DNA of 64,000 nucleotides from Gracilaria domingensis (Eukaryota; Rhodophyta; Florideophyceae; Gracilariales; Gracilariaceae), in NCBI GenBank assembly GCA_022539475.1, contig VCMS01000296.1, forward strand, positions 1-64,000, in the 5' to 3' direction. Positions 32,532 to 43,322 of this stretch are shown piece by piece. The notes under the pieces were generated by a model. The model did not search any database. It saw nothing but the letters and a program-made list of their open reading frames with translations, and was not told where the DNA came from. The translations under genes and the position numbers were made by a program. How positions within the stretch are numbered: position 1 is the stretch's first letter; the number at the start of each line of letters is the position of its first letter.

Positions 32532-35500
32532 ATGGATTCCACCGATGTTGGAGAGGAGATACATCCTATCGACATGAGTGCTCCGCCTCCGGCGTTCCAT
32601 GCATATGTCAGACTTTTCTTGGTTCTTCGCGATGCTTTGGCAAACAGCGATGGAGGCCCTGATCGGCCACGGGACGTGGGGTTTAGAGGGTTAATAGAGT
32701 TCTGCGCCGAGAACTATAAGGATATTCCGGAGGCAAGGAAGATGTTTGAGGAGGCCACTAACTCCAAGAACCTGCAGAACTTGACACTGCAACAGCTGCG
32801 AAAGAGTGTTGTGAATAACAAACCTGTGGAACAACGATATCTTGTAACGAAGCTTCTTGACAAGAAGGACGGGGATGAGGACCAGAGACTCCGCGATTTT
32901 TTCCTTCTCTCTATGGATATGGGTATATACCTACCGGTGCGATGCCTGGTTGGTTATTTCATGACCAGGAGAAAGCAGGTTCTGAAGACGACAGTGTTCA
33001 TCCCACCAACAGCTGTGAACCCATTTGAGGTCGTTATATACTTATCATACCTCGGCCACATAATGGGAGAGAACGACAACATCCGAATGATGAAGAAGAA
33101 ACAACCGAAAAAGAAACGAAAAGTGAACCATGCACCATCTGTGTACATACCCACTTTTACGTCGTTCTCCAAAGACAACTGTGATCGACTGGGATTCGCT
33201 ATCAGTGAGGTCGTATGGGCATGGAGTTGTTTTGCGGCTCATCTTGGATACACGAACGTTCAGCACATGGTGAAACCATACATTTACATGAATATGCAGA
33301 CGTTGAAGTATACAGCGCTAGAGACACGGGAGTCTGGTTATGCCCCGCCGAGCCAGAGTACTCGATTCAACACAAGGATGTGCCACAGAGCAGTACTAGT
33401 GGATCGGTGGAGACCTTGAGTGATGAATGCGATACAAACCTGCGAATACTGGCTAAGGAGTTTTTGACAGACCTCGAAACCATATGCACCCACGATAGCC
33501 TCTATAGCTTACGGGTTGATCAGATGAGGAACTGGATAGAGTTTTCGGAGATACGGATGGATACCGTATCTAGCTCTGACTCCGGTGAGTTGCCTGCTCG
33601 ATTTCAGAAGTTTTCGGAGTTGCTATGGAAACCGATACAGGATATGCGTCATGCGGCAGGGTTCCATGTCGGCATTCACGCGAAACCTGATATTGAACTG
33701 ACGAAAACCCCTAAAACTTCCGGTAATGCCGAACCTTCTTCGACCAAGTCTGCCCCACCCCCACCTCGTCGAGAGTATATGAACCTCGTGAGCTCCGATA
33801 GCGACGAGTTCGAGAAGCCGGTGAATCTTGCGGAGCATGAATCTCGGGTTGCCGGTTACAACATCCAAAAGACTGGTATTGAGCCGCCCATGAAGGGGAT
33901 ATCCAGTCTCCTTCGAATGAATATGGACAAGGTGTGGAAGGGGATGAGAAAGTCACACTTTGTAGCGTACAACTGTGACATGAAGGACCTGAGGCACACA
34001 CACGAAACGTTTGTGAATCAGAGTGAGATTTTATGGGGTGAGGCACAGCTTGTCCTAACAGACCCTCCCTTTAACACTCGAAGGAAGAGGAACAAACGGA
34101 ATAGTGGTCACGATGTCTTCAGTGAGGAAGACATGATCCGTACGGCTGACTTAATAAGTTCCGCGCTTCGGTCAGGTGGGCACTTCATTATATTCTGTGC
34201 CATGGCACAGTTTCATGTGTGGCACAGGATACTTTCGGAAACGGCGAGTACGAAAGATGAAGCTGGAAGCGAAGGTAAACCAGAACTCATGCCTTCGTTT
34301 AAAGTGGATGCGAATCCACTGGTGTTCATCCGGGATCGCAGTAATGTTGGAGGGAATCCACGGAAGTTTGGGATACAGCCCGTAACGGAGTACGCCGTTC
34401 ATGGGGTGAAGCGTGGATTGCGACCATCGGAGGAAGCCAGTCTTACTCCATTTGAGGAGAACAATTTCATTCCTTCCACTTTCCCGGCTAACAGGAATGT
34501 AATTGACCGGGTGCCCAAACCGAGAGCGGGGGAGTGGTTGACATGGAAGGTACATGAGCCAGGTAGTTCAGTACCAGGTGGGCAGTACATAAGACCGGAG
34601 CAGAAGTCGAGGGAGTTGATGAAGGAGTTGATATGTCGCTTCACAAGACCGGGTGATCTTGTCATGGACATGTTCGCGGGAACTTTTTCTACGGGTATGG
34701 CGTGCCTATCGCTGACAAAGCATAGGAAGTTCTTGGGGTGCGAGAAGAATAGGCCATGTTTCAGCCATGCGAAGCACCATCTAACGACTCTTATGGCCGA
34801 AGTTATTCGCGGGGGGAAGAATGACATCCTGGTTGAACAGGAGGTGGTGGATGCGGCTTCAACGACCTATGAACGGGTTCCACATCGGGACCGAGGTCGG
34901 CTTGAATGGGAGGCTCCATTTGGTTACCCCCAGTACCAAGTGATGCCTGGACATATTACTCAGTTCCTAGGAAGATACTGGAAGGACTGGGACTTTGTCG
35001 AGAAGTGTGGACAGCGTACTGTAGATCTTTGGGAGGGGAAGTACCGAGGAGCTCTGAATCTTATGGATATGCATATGCTGTTGACTGTTGAAGCCAATCG
35101 CTATCGCTTACATATAGCATCTTCTAAGATTCGACATCCCCGTGCTGGTATGGGGGTGTTCACGGAACATAAGATATTGGCTGGGGAAACTATCTGTCAT
35201 TTCTATGGAACTTTGGTATACACGGATCTGACGAACCGGAAGGAAAGACACTTAACGTATGGAAGTGGCTGTCTCGGAGCAACTCCAGTGCGGTACAAGT
35301 TGTTTTCTATGATGGTCACTGTGACTGGTACGGAGTTTCTGCACCTGAGGAACAGACCAGGACAGGCTCAGGATAGAAAGGAGAGCGAAGTCTACATTGT
35401 CCCGGCGCCTTTTTGTATCGGGGGCTACATTAACGACGCCGGATATCATGCCGGGGATCCCGATTTATCGGAGCCCCGGTCAAACAGGACTCGAAGTGCC

Positions 35501-35668
35501 AATGTGCAGGTGGTGGAAGCGAAGTCCGTGATACAGTTTAAGTCAGACCTTTCTAACTATGCTCTACTTCGTTGTAGAGCAGTAAGAGATATTGAGAGGG
35601 GCGAAGAGTTGTATTTCAACTACGGAGAGCAGTACGCCTGGGACTGGGCTCTGACATTGGAGCAATAG
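32532..35668 (+). pseudogene. DNA methyltransferase-SET fusion, right copy
   Basis: Same protein as 7881-11018. A one-base loss in an A run near 33.37 kb shifts the frame after residue ~280 (STRFNT), and the second frame is then open to the stop at 35668. All catalytic parts lie in the second frame: DPPF near 34.06 kb, DMFAGTFSTG near 34.67 kb, and the SET region near 35.13-35.66 kb. The positions that are stops in the left copy read Lys (PKPRAG) and Glu (KSRELMK) here. The NLS PKKKRKV is in the first frame. An ATG at 33215 in the second frame could give a shorter protein with the enzyme domains but without the NLS. Confidence 0.85.
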
Positions 35669-35918
35669 ATGAGTTCAGTACCAAATAGAATGTAAATATG
35701 CTTGTGAGTGTTGCAGCTGCCTGCAATACGCGTTGTTGTACATGTACACTGGAGCTCTTCATCTGTAACGGCGATATTTGCGACCCATTGGGCACCTCAA
35801 ATTCCTAAAAAGCAGGAACTGCGGAGTCTCCCGGAATATCTGAACCATGCACCCCCCCCCCCACCCCCTCCCCCCCTCCCCAACAATTTCGTTTCATTAC
35901 CCTGTTTATCTCCACAAC
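35669..35918. promoter_or_regulatory. Upstream region of the coiled-coil gene with C tract
   Basis: This 250-base gap between the MTase-SET stop and the next ATG holds a C-rich tract at 35852-35882 (broken only by single A and T bases), about 37 bases before the ATG. The tract is in the same place in all three copies. No TATA box is obvious. Confidence 0.6.
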
Positions 35919-38315
35919 ATGGGTATAACGCCGAGAAAGCGAAATAGTACGCAGCGGAACAAGAGTGGACAGAAGAAGAGAAGAGCATCGGATGATACGA
36001 ATCAGGCTACAAGCACCGCACTTCCTAAACGGAAGTCGTCCTCGACGAAGGAGAGAGTCAGTGGGCGTCCTTCTACAGGACTCTCTCGCCCATCTCGCAG
36101 CGGAGCGTCTTCCGGGATTGCGTCAAGAATTCGTGGATCAGCGAACGATGTCGTGCCCTCAACTGCCGATAATGCAAATCGTGCATCTGTCTCTGCTCCT
36201 CAAGAAGATGAGGTAACTCGGCCCAGCGGGTCAGGACAGGAGGGCATGACAACTGGAACCGAAGAGGTTCGTATGACACCAAAACCTTCATGTCCCCGGC
36301 CGATATCGAAGACCGGAGCTACTGGGGCGCGGGTTACGCCGCCCAGTGGATCTGGACAACAAGGGACAATGACGAGAAGTCGTGAGAGTCCTAGTATATT
36401 AAGATCGTCACGTCCATCCCTGTCTTCTAGAACTGGGGCCGCTATGAATCGTATCATGCCTCGCAATGGGTCCGGACAAGGGAGAAAGACAATAAGAAAT
36501 CGAGAGACAACTGATAGACGAGTTACTTTTCGACCTTCCCCTCTTTCCAGAACGGGGGCCGTTGCAGCTCGTACGAGGCCCAATTCATCTGATATACCAT
36601 GCCATGGAGGAGGACAGACACGGGAGTTGGAGCTCGGAGCCGTGCCAAGGGTGGACACAGAATGCCTGCAGCCTCTCGTGTCTAAGGCTATGGCACATGA
36701 AGATAGTTCCGATAACGAAATAACACCGAATACTGCGGCATTACCGGGGCCTGTCGCCGAAGAAGATAGGGAAATAACGGAAGATATCCACACTGGTGTG
36801 AATTCAAGCTCTATGAACAGACCTGATCTTTTAAATGAACTGAATTGCTTGAAAGAAAAGGTTAAGACGCTACAAGAGGACTTGATGGTTCGGGGAATTC
36901 TAGTGAAGGTCGCCCAAGAGCAGAGTACGGCTTTGAAAAAGAGGCTTGAAGAGAAGGATCTAATCATTGAAGGGCTAAGAGGGGCACTGAAACAGGAGGG
37001 AGATAGGAGTACACGTGCTGGTGAACCTGGGCAGACAGGTCGAAAGAAGCATAAAATTGAGGTGTGCGACGAGTTTCGAGGGGTTGCTCGAGCAGTGTAT
37101 CACAACATGCTGACGTGGACAAGCAGAGAAACAAGTGAGCTATGGCTCGAAGGTGAGTCGCTCACCCGAAATTGGGGTAACCGTGCCGAGAAGGTGGAAG
37201 ACGCAACTGAGAGTGGGGAAGGCCTTATTGAGCCGGAGGAAGGTGGTTCATACATGGTTCCTAAAAACCCCGTGGAGCTCTTGGGCAGTTTTGGCATGTT
37301 CACACCGTCGATAGAGGGGGGGCCAGATGCGTTGCTGAAGAAATTGGTTGAAAGCGAGTTGAAGGAGTTGAGCTGGGAAGGTATTAGAAAAGCACCTCTT
37401 ACCGACAGGTGTATACTGGAACTTTGTGCAGATATGTGCCTTAGGCAGAGAATGCGGCATACCATGAGTGACGTCGTGGGTGTTCGGAAGAGAAACACGA
37501 GGGATAAACTATTTCTGCTCCTGGGGTACGATCTGATTTGGAGAAGAACAAAGCCGGTAGAAGAGAATGCTGACGAACTCACAATGCAGCTGAAGGAAGC
37601 GCAGGAGAACATTCTGCGTCTTGACGAAAATGGTGTACCGAACACTTCATGGTGGAGAAAAGCCCCATTTGTTCGTCTAAAGTACTCCAATGCGGACAAT
37701 GTCGAGGATATGCCGACGGAAGATCAAGACTCGTTGTTCCAAAACCGTGTCGGGGTACAAGTACTGAAGGCGTTTATTGGGTATGATGTGGAAGACAAGG
37801 ATACGGGCACCTTTTTAGATGGCACAATACTGTTGCTCGCACGTTTGGACGCTTGGGTGTTGACAGTTGTCAGCCTTCTAAGTACGGATGTGTCAAGGGG
37901 TGGCCAGAGACAGAAACTGTTTACAAAGAGGTTTGCCCAACTGCTACCTCTGTGTTTAAAGAATGTTCTGGGGGATGTTAGGCAACGTGTCTTGAGGACG
38001 AATTCCAGCGATTTTCATAATTTTGGAACGACAACGGAAGATTGGACTAAGGTTCTTGGTAATGACATGAGAGAGGCTACATTTGGATATCGAATGCCGT
38101 CGAACGGAAGACTTTACCTCACTGTGAAAGAACAATTTTTTATTGACAGTGTGAGCCGAAGATTGGGGTCTATTACCGATTGTTTCGTTGGTGAATGCGA
38201 GGAAGGGGATATGGAGTTCAAGGAAATGGACATGAACGGTTTCGGAAGTAGCACAGGATCACAACAAAAGGCACCACAAGGTGAACATGTAGAGGATGGA
38301 GCCCTTAATGTTTAA
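35919..38315 (+). CDS. Coiled-coil element protein, intact
   Basis: 798 residues from MGITPRKRN; this ATG is preferred because the 62599 copy has no in-frame extension there and the upstream start sits in the C tract. Residues ~1-290 are basic, rich in Ser, Thr, Arg and Pro, with several SGSGQ/NGSGQ-type repeats. Residues ~298-365 are a strong coiled coil (LLNELNCLKEKVKTLQEDL). About 430 C-terminal residues look globular (VPKNPVELLGSFGMF, RLDAWVLTVVSLL), and I recognise no family. It follows MTase-SET in the same direction and overlaps the end of the transposase gene by 11 bases on the opposite strand. It may be a structural or DNA-binding partner of the element proteins. Confidence 0.8.
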   Translation: MGITPRKRNSTQRNKSGQKKRRASDDTNQATSTALPKRKSSSTKERVSGRPSTGLSRPSRSGASSGIASRIRGSANDVVPSTADNANRASVSAPQEDEVTRPSGSGQEGMTTGTEEVRMTPKPSCPRPISKTGATGARVTPPSGSGQQGTMTRSRESPSILRSSRPSLSSRTGAAMNRIMPRNGSGQGRKTIRNRETTDRRVTFRPSPLSRTGAVAARTRPNSSDIPCHGGGQTRELELGAVPRVDTECLQPLVSKAMAHEDSSDNEITPNTAALPGPVAEEDREITEDIHTGVNSSSMNRPDLLNELNCLKEKVKTLQEDLMVRGILVKVAQEQSTALKKRLEEKDLIIEGLRGALKQEGDRSTRAGEPGQTGRKKHKIEVCDEFRGVARAVYHNMLTWTSRETSELWLEGESLTRNWGNRAEKVEDATESGEGLIEPEEGGSYMVPKNPVELLGSFGMFTPSIEGGPDALLKKLVESELKELSWEGIRKAPLTDRCILELCADMCLRQRMRHTMSDVVGVRKRNTRDKLFLLLGYDLIWRRTKPVEENADELTMQLKEAQENILRLDENGVPNTSWWRKAPFVRLKYSNADNVEDMPTEDQDSLFQNRVGVQVLKAFIGYDVEDKDTGTFLDGTILLLARLDAWVLTVVSLLSTDVSRGGQRQKLFTKRFAQLLPLCLKNVLGDVRQRVLRTNSSDFHNFGTTTEDWTKVLGNDMREATFGYRMPSNGRLYLTVKEQFFIDSVSRRLGSITDCFVGECEEGDMEFKEMDMNGFGSSTGSQQKAPQGEHVEDGALNV

Positions 38316-41300
38316 GGCTGTACAAGATCAACGTGCTCAGTTGGTCCTTCATCTGAATCATGATAGAATGATTGATGTAGAATCGGTGTTGAAACCATTG
38401 AAGTGGAGGACAAAAAGGTGGAGCAGGGTAGTTTGATCGAACAACATGGACAGTTCCCTGTAGTGCAGAAGCCGGAACCATCCCGTACCAAGGAGTTAAC
38501 TCTACGATAGTCTCCGCTTTGGAATGACGAGGGAACGGAACAGTGTGGTTCTTTTCATCGTTTGTAGCCCACCGTAAAGATATGCATTTCAATATGTGGT
38601 CGATGTTTGTTGCGGGGGGTAAAACCTCGAAATACCGGACGAATGCCACCTCTGGTGCGGTAAATGCAGAATCAAGGAGAGATATTCGAATCAGAGCGAC
38701 TACCTGGGCAACCCAAGTCTCTGAATCTTCTCCGCTTACCAATACAGTGGAAAACTTTGGCTTTCTACTGGGACCAAATGCTGGAGAAGCGAAGACACGT
38801 TGGATGATGGGGTATTTGGGTCGTCCCAGCTTAAGTGCCTTAGAAGACGAATCGAAGTGTTCAAGAGTCGGAACGAAACCGCCTTTCACGAGGGCCGAAT
38901 TCACGAGAGTTATCCTTGTCTTTTCTGGGAAGTATGTAATAGAGTGCTCATCCAGTGTTTCTTTCACGAGACCGAGGAAAGGAGGAAGGGCCTGTTCACC
39001 AATCTGATCAAGAATCGACCTTGTGTCCGTACTTGAGAACATCTCTCTAACAGCAGTCCATGTTTTTGAACTGGACATACTTGAAACACAATGTTGAAGA
39101 GCTCGTAAAGTGAAAGAACGCCCTCTCATTGCAAACCGAGGAAGCTGTGTGGAAGTTCCTGGTAAACCTGGATTACGCTGGTAAGGAGTATTGCCATTCC
39201 ATTGCTTTCTAACATGTCCGTGCTCAATGGAGCGAATAGTCTCCTCCACAGCCGTTGCTGTTCTTCTGGACGTCTTTTTGTAGTGTCTCTTAAATAGCAG
39301 GTGTGCATGTTCGTATATGCCTGCGTCGTAGTACTTGATACTTCCCAGACGGCGAATATCGTCCACGAGATGATCGAGAAGATGAAACTTCAGAGTTCCC
39401 AGTCTGGAGGGATGAAAATCCGCCAGAGTCTTTGTTGCGGAACGCTTGAAGGCTTCAATCTCCGAACTAAGACACAGGAGACAGCTTTCAGTCCAATACG
39501 GGTCACGATTGTATCTGAATAAGGTCGAGAGCAAGTCCGAATACTGAGAGAAAACGGTTGTGATTGGGGCAACGTCCTGTTCTCCAGAGCATATGTCAAA
39601 GAATGCTCCTATGAAGGGAAAGACCATGTCAAGTGCTTTGTAGTTTTTCGCCTCCAGCATTCCACGGAGACCGTCTTTCGTGAAAATACCATTCAAAGAT
39701 TTGCCTTTCTCCTGCGTGGAGAAATCGATATGTAAACATTTGGCAGGAGAATCGCGTTCTATGGCAGCTAGAATTGCGTTTGCATGGTTGAGGAGTTGGG
39801 TGCGTATCGTTCGAAATGAACGCGATGCAGATGTTCCTATTGTGATGCACAGGGTGTCTGACTGCAGTCTCTCGATTGTGGCCGTTTTTATCAACTTTGA
39901 GATGCCGAGATGCAAGTTGTGTAATGGCTCGAATGAAAACAGACTGTATGGAGACAATCCCGGGATCATTCCAAGGCTTATGGAAATTTCAACGAACGAA
40001 GGAATGAGAGATATGGAATTTGAACGCATCAGAGTATCCGCTTGAGATATCCTCTCCCTCGCACGACGTGGACGTCTTTCCGCCTCCTCTTTTTGTGCAT
40101 GTTGCAAGATAGCTGTGTATGTCTTTCGGATGCTTTTCGTGTGCTTTTGAGAACGTCCGTTGAATGAGGTGGGAAGAGGACTGCATAAAGATGAGCGAGG
40201 GGCTTTGCATCTATGACACGGGCTTTCCGTTTTGGTCCCATGAAGAATGGACAGAATGTCCTTAGCTTCAGGAATATCCGCACAATAACTTGCAAGCAGA
40301 GGATGGCACACTCGACTTAGTTTGTCTTCGCCGATGAACTGAAAACCTTTCTGCGTGAGATTTAGAATGGGCTCCAGGACTTGACGAAGAGATTCTTGAA
40401 GGATTTGCATCCTGGACTCGCGTAGAGACTTGCTAGAAACGAATGGCATTGCGTCTGCTTCAGATGCGGAAACCTCGATCAGTGTGGTAGGGAAGTATGC
40501 CACTACTGTGAGGTCATCACGGATACACTTACGGCGAAGCTCGTCGGAGAAGTTGAGAAATATGAGGTGAAGAGGATAGGCGGTAACCGATGTTTGCTTT
40601 AGAGTTGTTGAAGACTTATCGGTGTATACCTGCAGAAGACCTACGAAAGATTCACTGTAACTTATTTCTTGGGAGTATCACAGTATTCTACTATCCAAAG
40701 AGCCCATGACCATTTCCTTAAGTTTTGAGGTGGCGTCTCTTGCGAGAGAGCCGGACATGGGGTGAGATACTTTCGTGGAGTGGGTCTGAGGTATAGGGTG
40801 GAAGAATGTGTTTTCGTTGTTAGCCAACTGGAGCTGTTTCACAAGTGTCTGAACGGGGTCTCTCGTGTAGAGGGTGGCGCTGAACTTACATCCTTCTGGC
40901 GAGACAGTTCTTCGATTGAAACCGTCCTTTGAGGCGTATCGTTCGAAAATGGCGTTCTTCAGTTCTGTACAGCGCTTGGAACTTGTTATGGTCTCGTTGA
41001 ATCGCTTTTGCGAGAATCGCGGGTCCCGAAGTAGCCCAATTAGCTCGTCCGCCACACGATGACAAAGGTCGGAAGCTACTGAAGCCAGACAAACCGTGAG
41101 ATAATCCATATGCAAATCACCAAGGGCCTCCTCAGAAGGCACTGGGCGGGAACTGCTTCCGTGTTCTCGCTCTAATGACGCGGGACCCGGGGAAGGAGAA
41201 ACACAATGCGAAGTGTCCGGAATGAGAGGGGCGCACGGAGTGGGGTCGACGATGTCCTCGGACACTGGAGGCTCGGGAAGGCGACAAGGGGCAGTGACCG

Positions 41301-41490
41301 TTTCGGAAGATGCAGGCGCGGACGCGGAAAGCTTGAGACGCTTGCTTCTCCGAATGGCCCGGCTATTGTCGTCTTCCAGCGCTGCTTTCAGACGAAACGG
41401 GCAATGGTTGACATGCTGTTGAAGAGATAAGACTCCTCGGCGAGTAACGAAGGGGCACCCACGCTTCTTATGTGTACAGTAGTAGACCAT
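38305..41490 (-). pseudogene. Plavaka-type DDE transposase, left arm
   Basis: 1061 codons from ATG 41490 (MVYYCTHKKRGC), interrupted once by TGA at 40678-40680 where the other copy has Trp. The N-terminus is a C2HC/C2H2-like zinc finger (C-x6-C ... H-x3-C). The first catalytic Asp is in YTDKSST (~residue 291), then AYFPTTL, the CHRC Cys pair, FEPLHNLHLG, and FHLLDHLVDDIRRLG followed by YEHAHLLFKRHYKK, which holds the catalytic Glu (~727). This is the layout of Plavaka transposases, which cut and paste DNA. The middle position, usually Asp before xxLH, is Glu here. It is convergent with the coiled-coil gene. Confidence 0.85.
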
Positions 41491-41855
41491 GGGAAGAAGA
41501 AATGAACGAGAAACGACGACAAAGACTGCAAGGGAAGGGCGTCCGAAGGGAGAAGGAGGTCGAGCGACAGTCAATATCGACGTGTTGCTCAGAACGGAGA
41601 ATATATTTTGAGTTTAAATCACGTGCTTTCGTTCAAAAAGGAACGTAGGTACACTTCGACCTCAACACAAGGGTGTACTTCTCGTATTATCTACCACTGG
41701 TTATAAACCTGTGGTTTCCCAACGTTGTACGCTGTACACTTGTCCAATCTCGCACAGAAAAATAAATCTCTTCCCTCCGCCGCCGCCCCCGCCCGTCCGA
41801 CGTCCGATCTTTTGTTACCGTCGTGATCCGTGCCATCCTCGCGTTCTACTCCGCT

Positions 41856-41919
41856 CCGTCGTACGTTTTTCCGCGCTCGCACTCGCTACGAAGTGCGAGG
41901 GCGGAAAAAAGTACGACGG
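41856..41919. repeat. Hairpin upstream of the transposase
   Basis: A stem of about 28 bases (GTCGTACGTTTTTCCGCGCT against GGGCGGAAAAAAGTACGAC, with a few mismatches) and a loop CGCTACGA. The same hairpin is at 56600-56663 in the other arm. It lies about 370 bases before the transposase ATG and may mark the subterminal region of the element. Confidence 0.75.
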
Positions 41920-42179
41920 ATTACGAAGTAGCGTGCTCAGAATGGATTCCATTAAGCGGACATGAAGCGTACCTCATTCTCTTTCTCCGCCCTCGTCGGA
42001 CGCCTCCATAAAGCGGACAGCATCCGTATCTCACGGATGTATTCCGTTCAGTCTTTCCGTGCAGTCTTTTCGTACGTGCTTCCATTTCCTTCTACGTATC
42101 TTTGTTCTAAACTAACCAATCCTCACCACGTCTCTTCGCGCTCTGCGACATGTAAACGGCAGGAAAAAGGCTTTGGGTT

Positions 42180-42702
42180 ACTTTTGCGAGTTACTAGGTC
42201 CCTCGACTTTTCTAGCGCAACGTTTCTGTTTTGGTTTATCAATGGTACGTTCTATCGCATTTCAACTGTATCCAACGGAGCATTGACTAACTTATGGATA
42301 CTTTCTGCTTGCGTATACAGGAAAACGACCAATTTCATTTCGTCTCTCAAGATCGATCTCTGGCTGTTCGGGATAGGCGATTCTGGTACTTGGTTGGGAC
42401 ATAGGCTGCTCTTTCGTTTATCGCATCTTGAGGTATGTTTGCTGCATGGGCATTCTTGGTGTCCTTTGTTGTGAGTTCTCGCTTCGACACCTTTCGCGCT
42501 TTACGATGATGGTGGGCTGGTAATCTAACCGATCCCTTTCCTTCTTCTTTTTCATTTTGCGAGTTACTAGGTCCCTCGACTTTTCTAGCGCAACGTTTCT
42601 GTTTTGCTTTATCAATGATACGTTCCATCGCATTTCAAATGTAACCAACGGATCATTGACTAACTTCTGGATACTTTCTGCTTGCGTATACAGGTAAATG
42701 AC
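42180..42702. repeat. Direct duplication of ~145 bp
   Basis: About 42185-42330 and 42552-42700 share ACTAGGTCCCTCGACTTTTC, GCGCAACGTTTCTGTTTTG and GGATACTTTCTGCTTGCG with about 10% difference. In gene orientation each unit begins just after CTGTATACGCAAGCAG, which looks like a 3' splice site, so these may be duplicated exons. The right arm carries the same pair. Confidence 0.75.
42347..42628 (-). CDS. Small basic protein, left arm
   Basis: 93 residues from an ATG (MERIIDKAKQKRCARK), very rich in Lys, Arg and His (PAHHHRKARKVSKREL). Its start lies in one unit of the 145-bp duplication. The right arm encodes the same protein at 55891-56172 with one change (Ile4 to Thr), but the arms are so alike that this is weak evidence of selection. 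It is on the transposase strand, about 0.86 kb upstream, and could be an accessory DNA-binding protein or an N-terminal exon. No family was recognised. Confidence 0.4.
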   Translation of the reverse strand: MERIIDKAKQKRCARKVEGPSNSQNEKEEGKGSVRLPAHHHRKARKVSKRELTTKDTKNAHAANIPQDAINERAAYVPTKYQNRLSRTARDRS

Positions 42703-42740
42703 TTTTGATGCGGACGTAGCTCACGAGTTGCAGGTGCAGG

Positions 42741-42891
42741 TTCCTCAAGTAGGGAACCATGCATCTGGGCATGGTTCCCTACATGAGGAACGGAGAGGAT
42801 GAGGCGCTTCGCGCCTCATCCTCTCGGAGTGCGTATTTGTTCTACCGATACAGCCGATGGTGGACGTGCAGTCTGCGGCATCTGCCGCAGA
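42741..42891. repeat. Three subterminal hairpins, left arm
   Basis: Hairpin A, 42741-42790: stem of ~24 bases with one mismatch, GTAGGGAACCATGC against GCATGGTTCCCTAC at its core. Hairpin B, 42793-42825: perfect 15-base stem GAGAGGATGAGGCGC, loop TTC. Hairpin C, 42872-42891: TCTGCGGCA and its inverse with a TC centre. All three recur at 55627-55780. Such arrays are typical binding or fold-back sites near CACTA-like element ends. Confidence 0.85.
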
Positions 42892-43322
42892 TTGCGCCTA
42901 CACCCGCTCGATCATGGGGATATGGTACATGTAATATAGCGAAGTAGTGGTTAGCAAAAGCGGTCGATAGAAGAATAGATACGAATAAAACGGTATGATT
43001 TCATAATGGGCATCATCTGTACTAGCACTAGTATTCCATGCGTTGCAGGGTATCATTCCGCAGAAGGTATCGTGTAATGTGCACCTTAATGGAAACTGAA
43101 CCTAGACTTCGCGAAATACAGTTCAGGTAGCCCTCGACTAAAGAACTAGCACGAGTGGAAAACCCACCAGTATTTACTGCACAGCGATTCTGGACGACCC
43201 AAGCAATTATCTGCAAATTTTGAAATAATTGATCTCGATATTTTTTCAAAAAATTTACTGGACGACCCTTGCCAATTTCTGGACGACCCTCGCCAAAAAC
43301 TAGCATCTGCAAGAGACAGACG

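Larger units (their letters stand above)
34516..43322. repeat. Left arm of a giant inverted duplication
   Basis: From its right end at GAGACAGACG (43322) leftward, this stretch mirrors 55196-64000 base for base with few changes (8807 against 8805 bases). It covers the element end, transposase, coiled-coil gene and half of MTase-SET. The duplication probably continues beyond the window on the right. The spacer between the arms is 43323-55195. Confidence 0.95.

Noticed and set aside
27610-43322. Giant-virus or Polinton-like integration because of the large gene set
   Set aside because: No capsid, packaging ATPase, protease or DNA polymerase is present, and a Plavaka-type transposase explains mobility.
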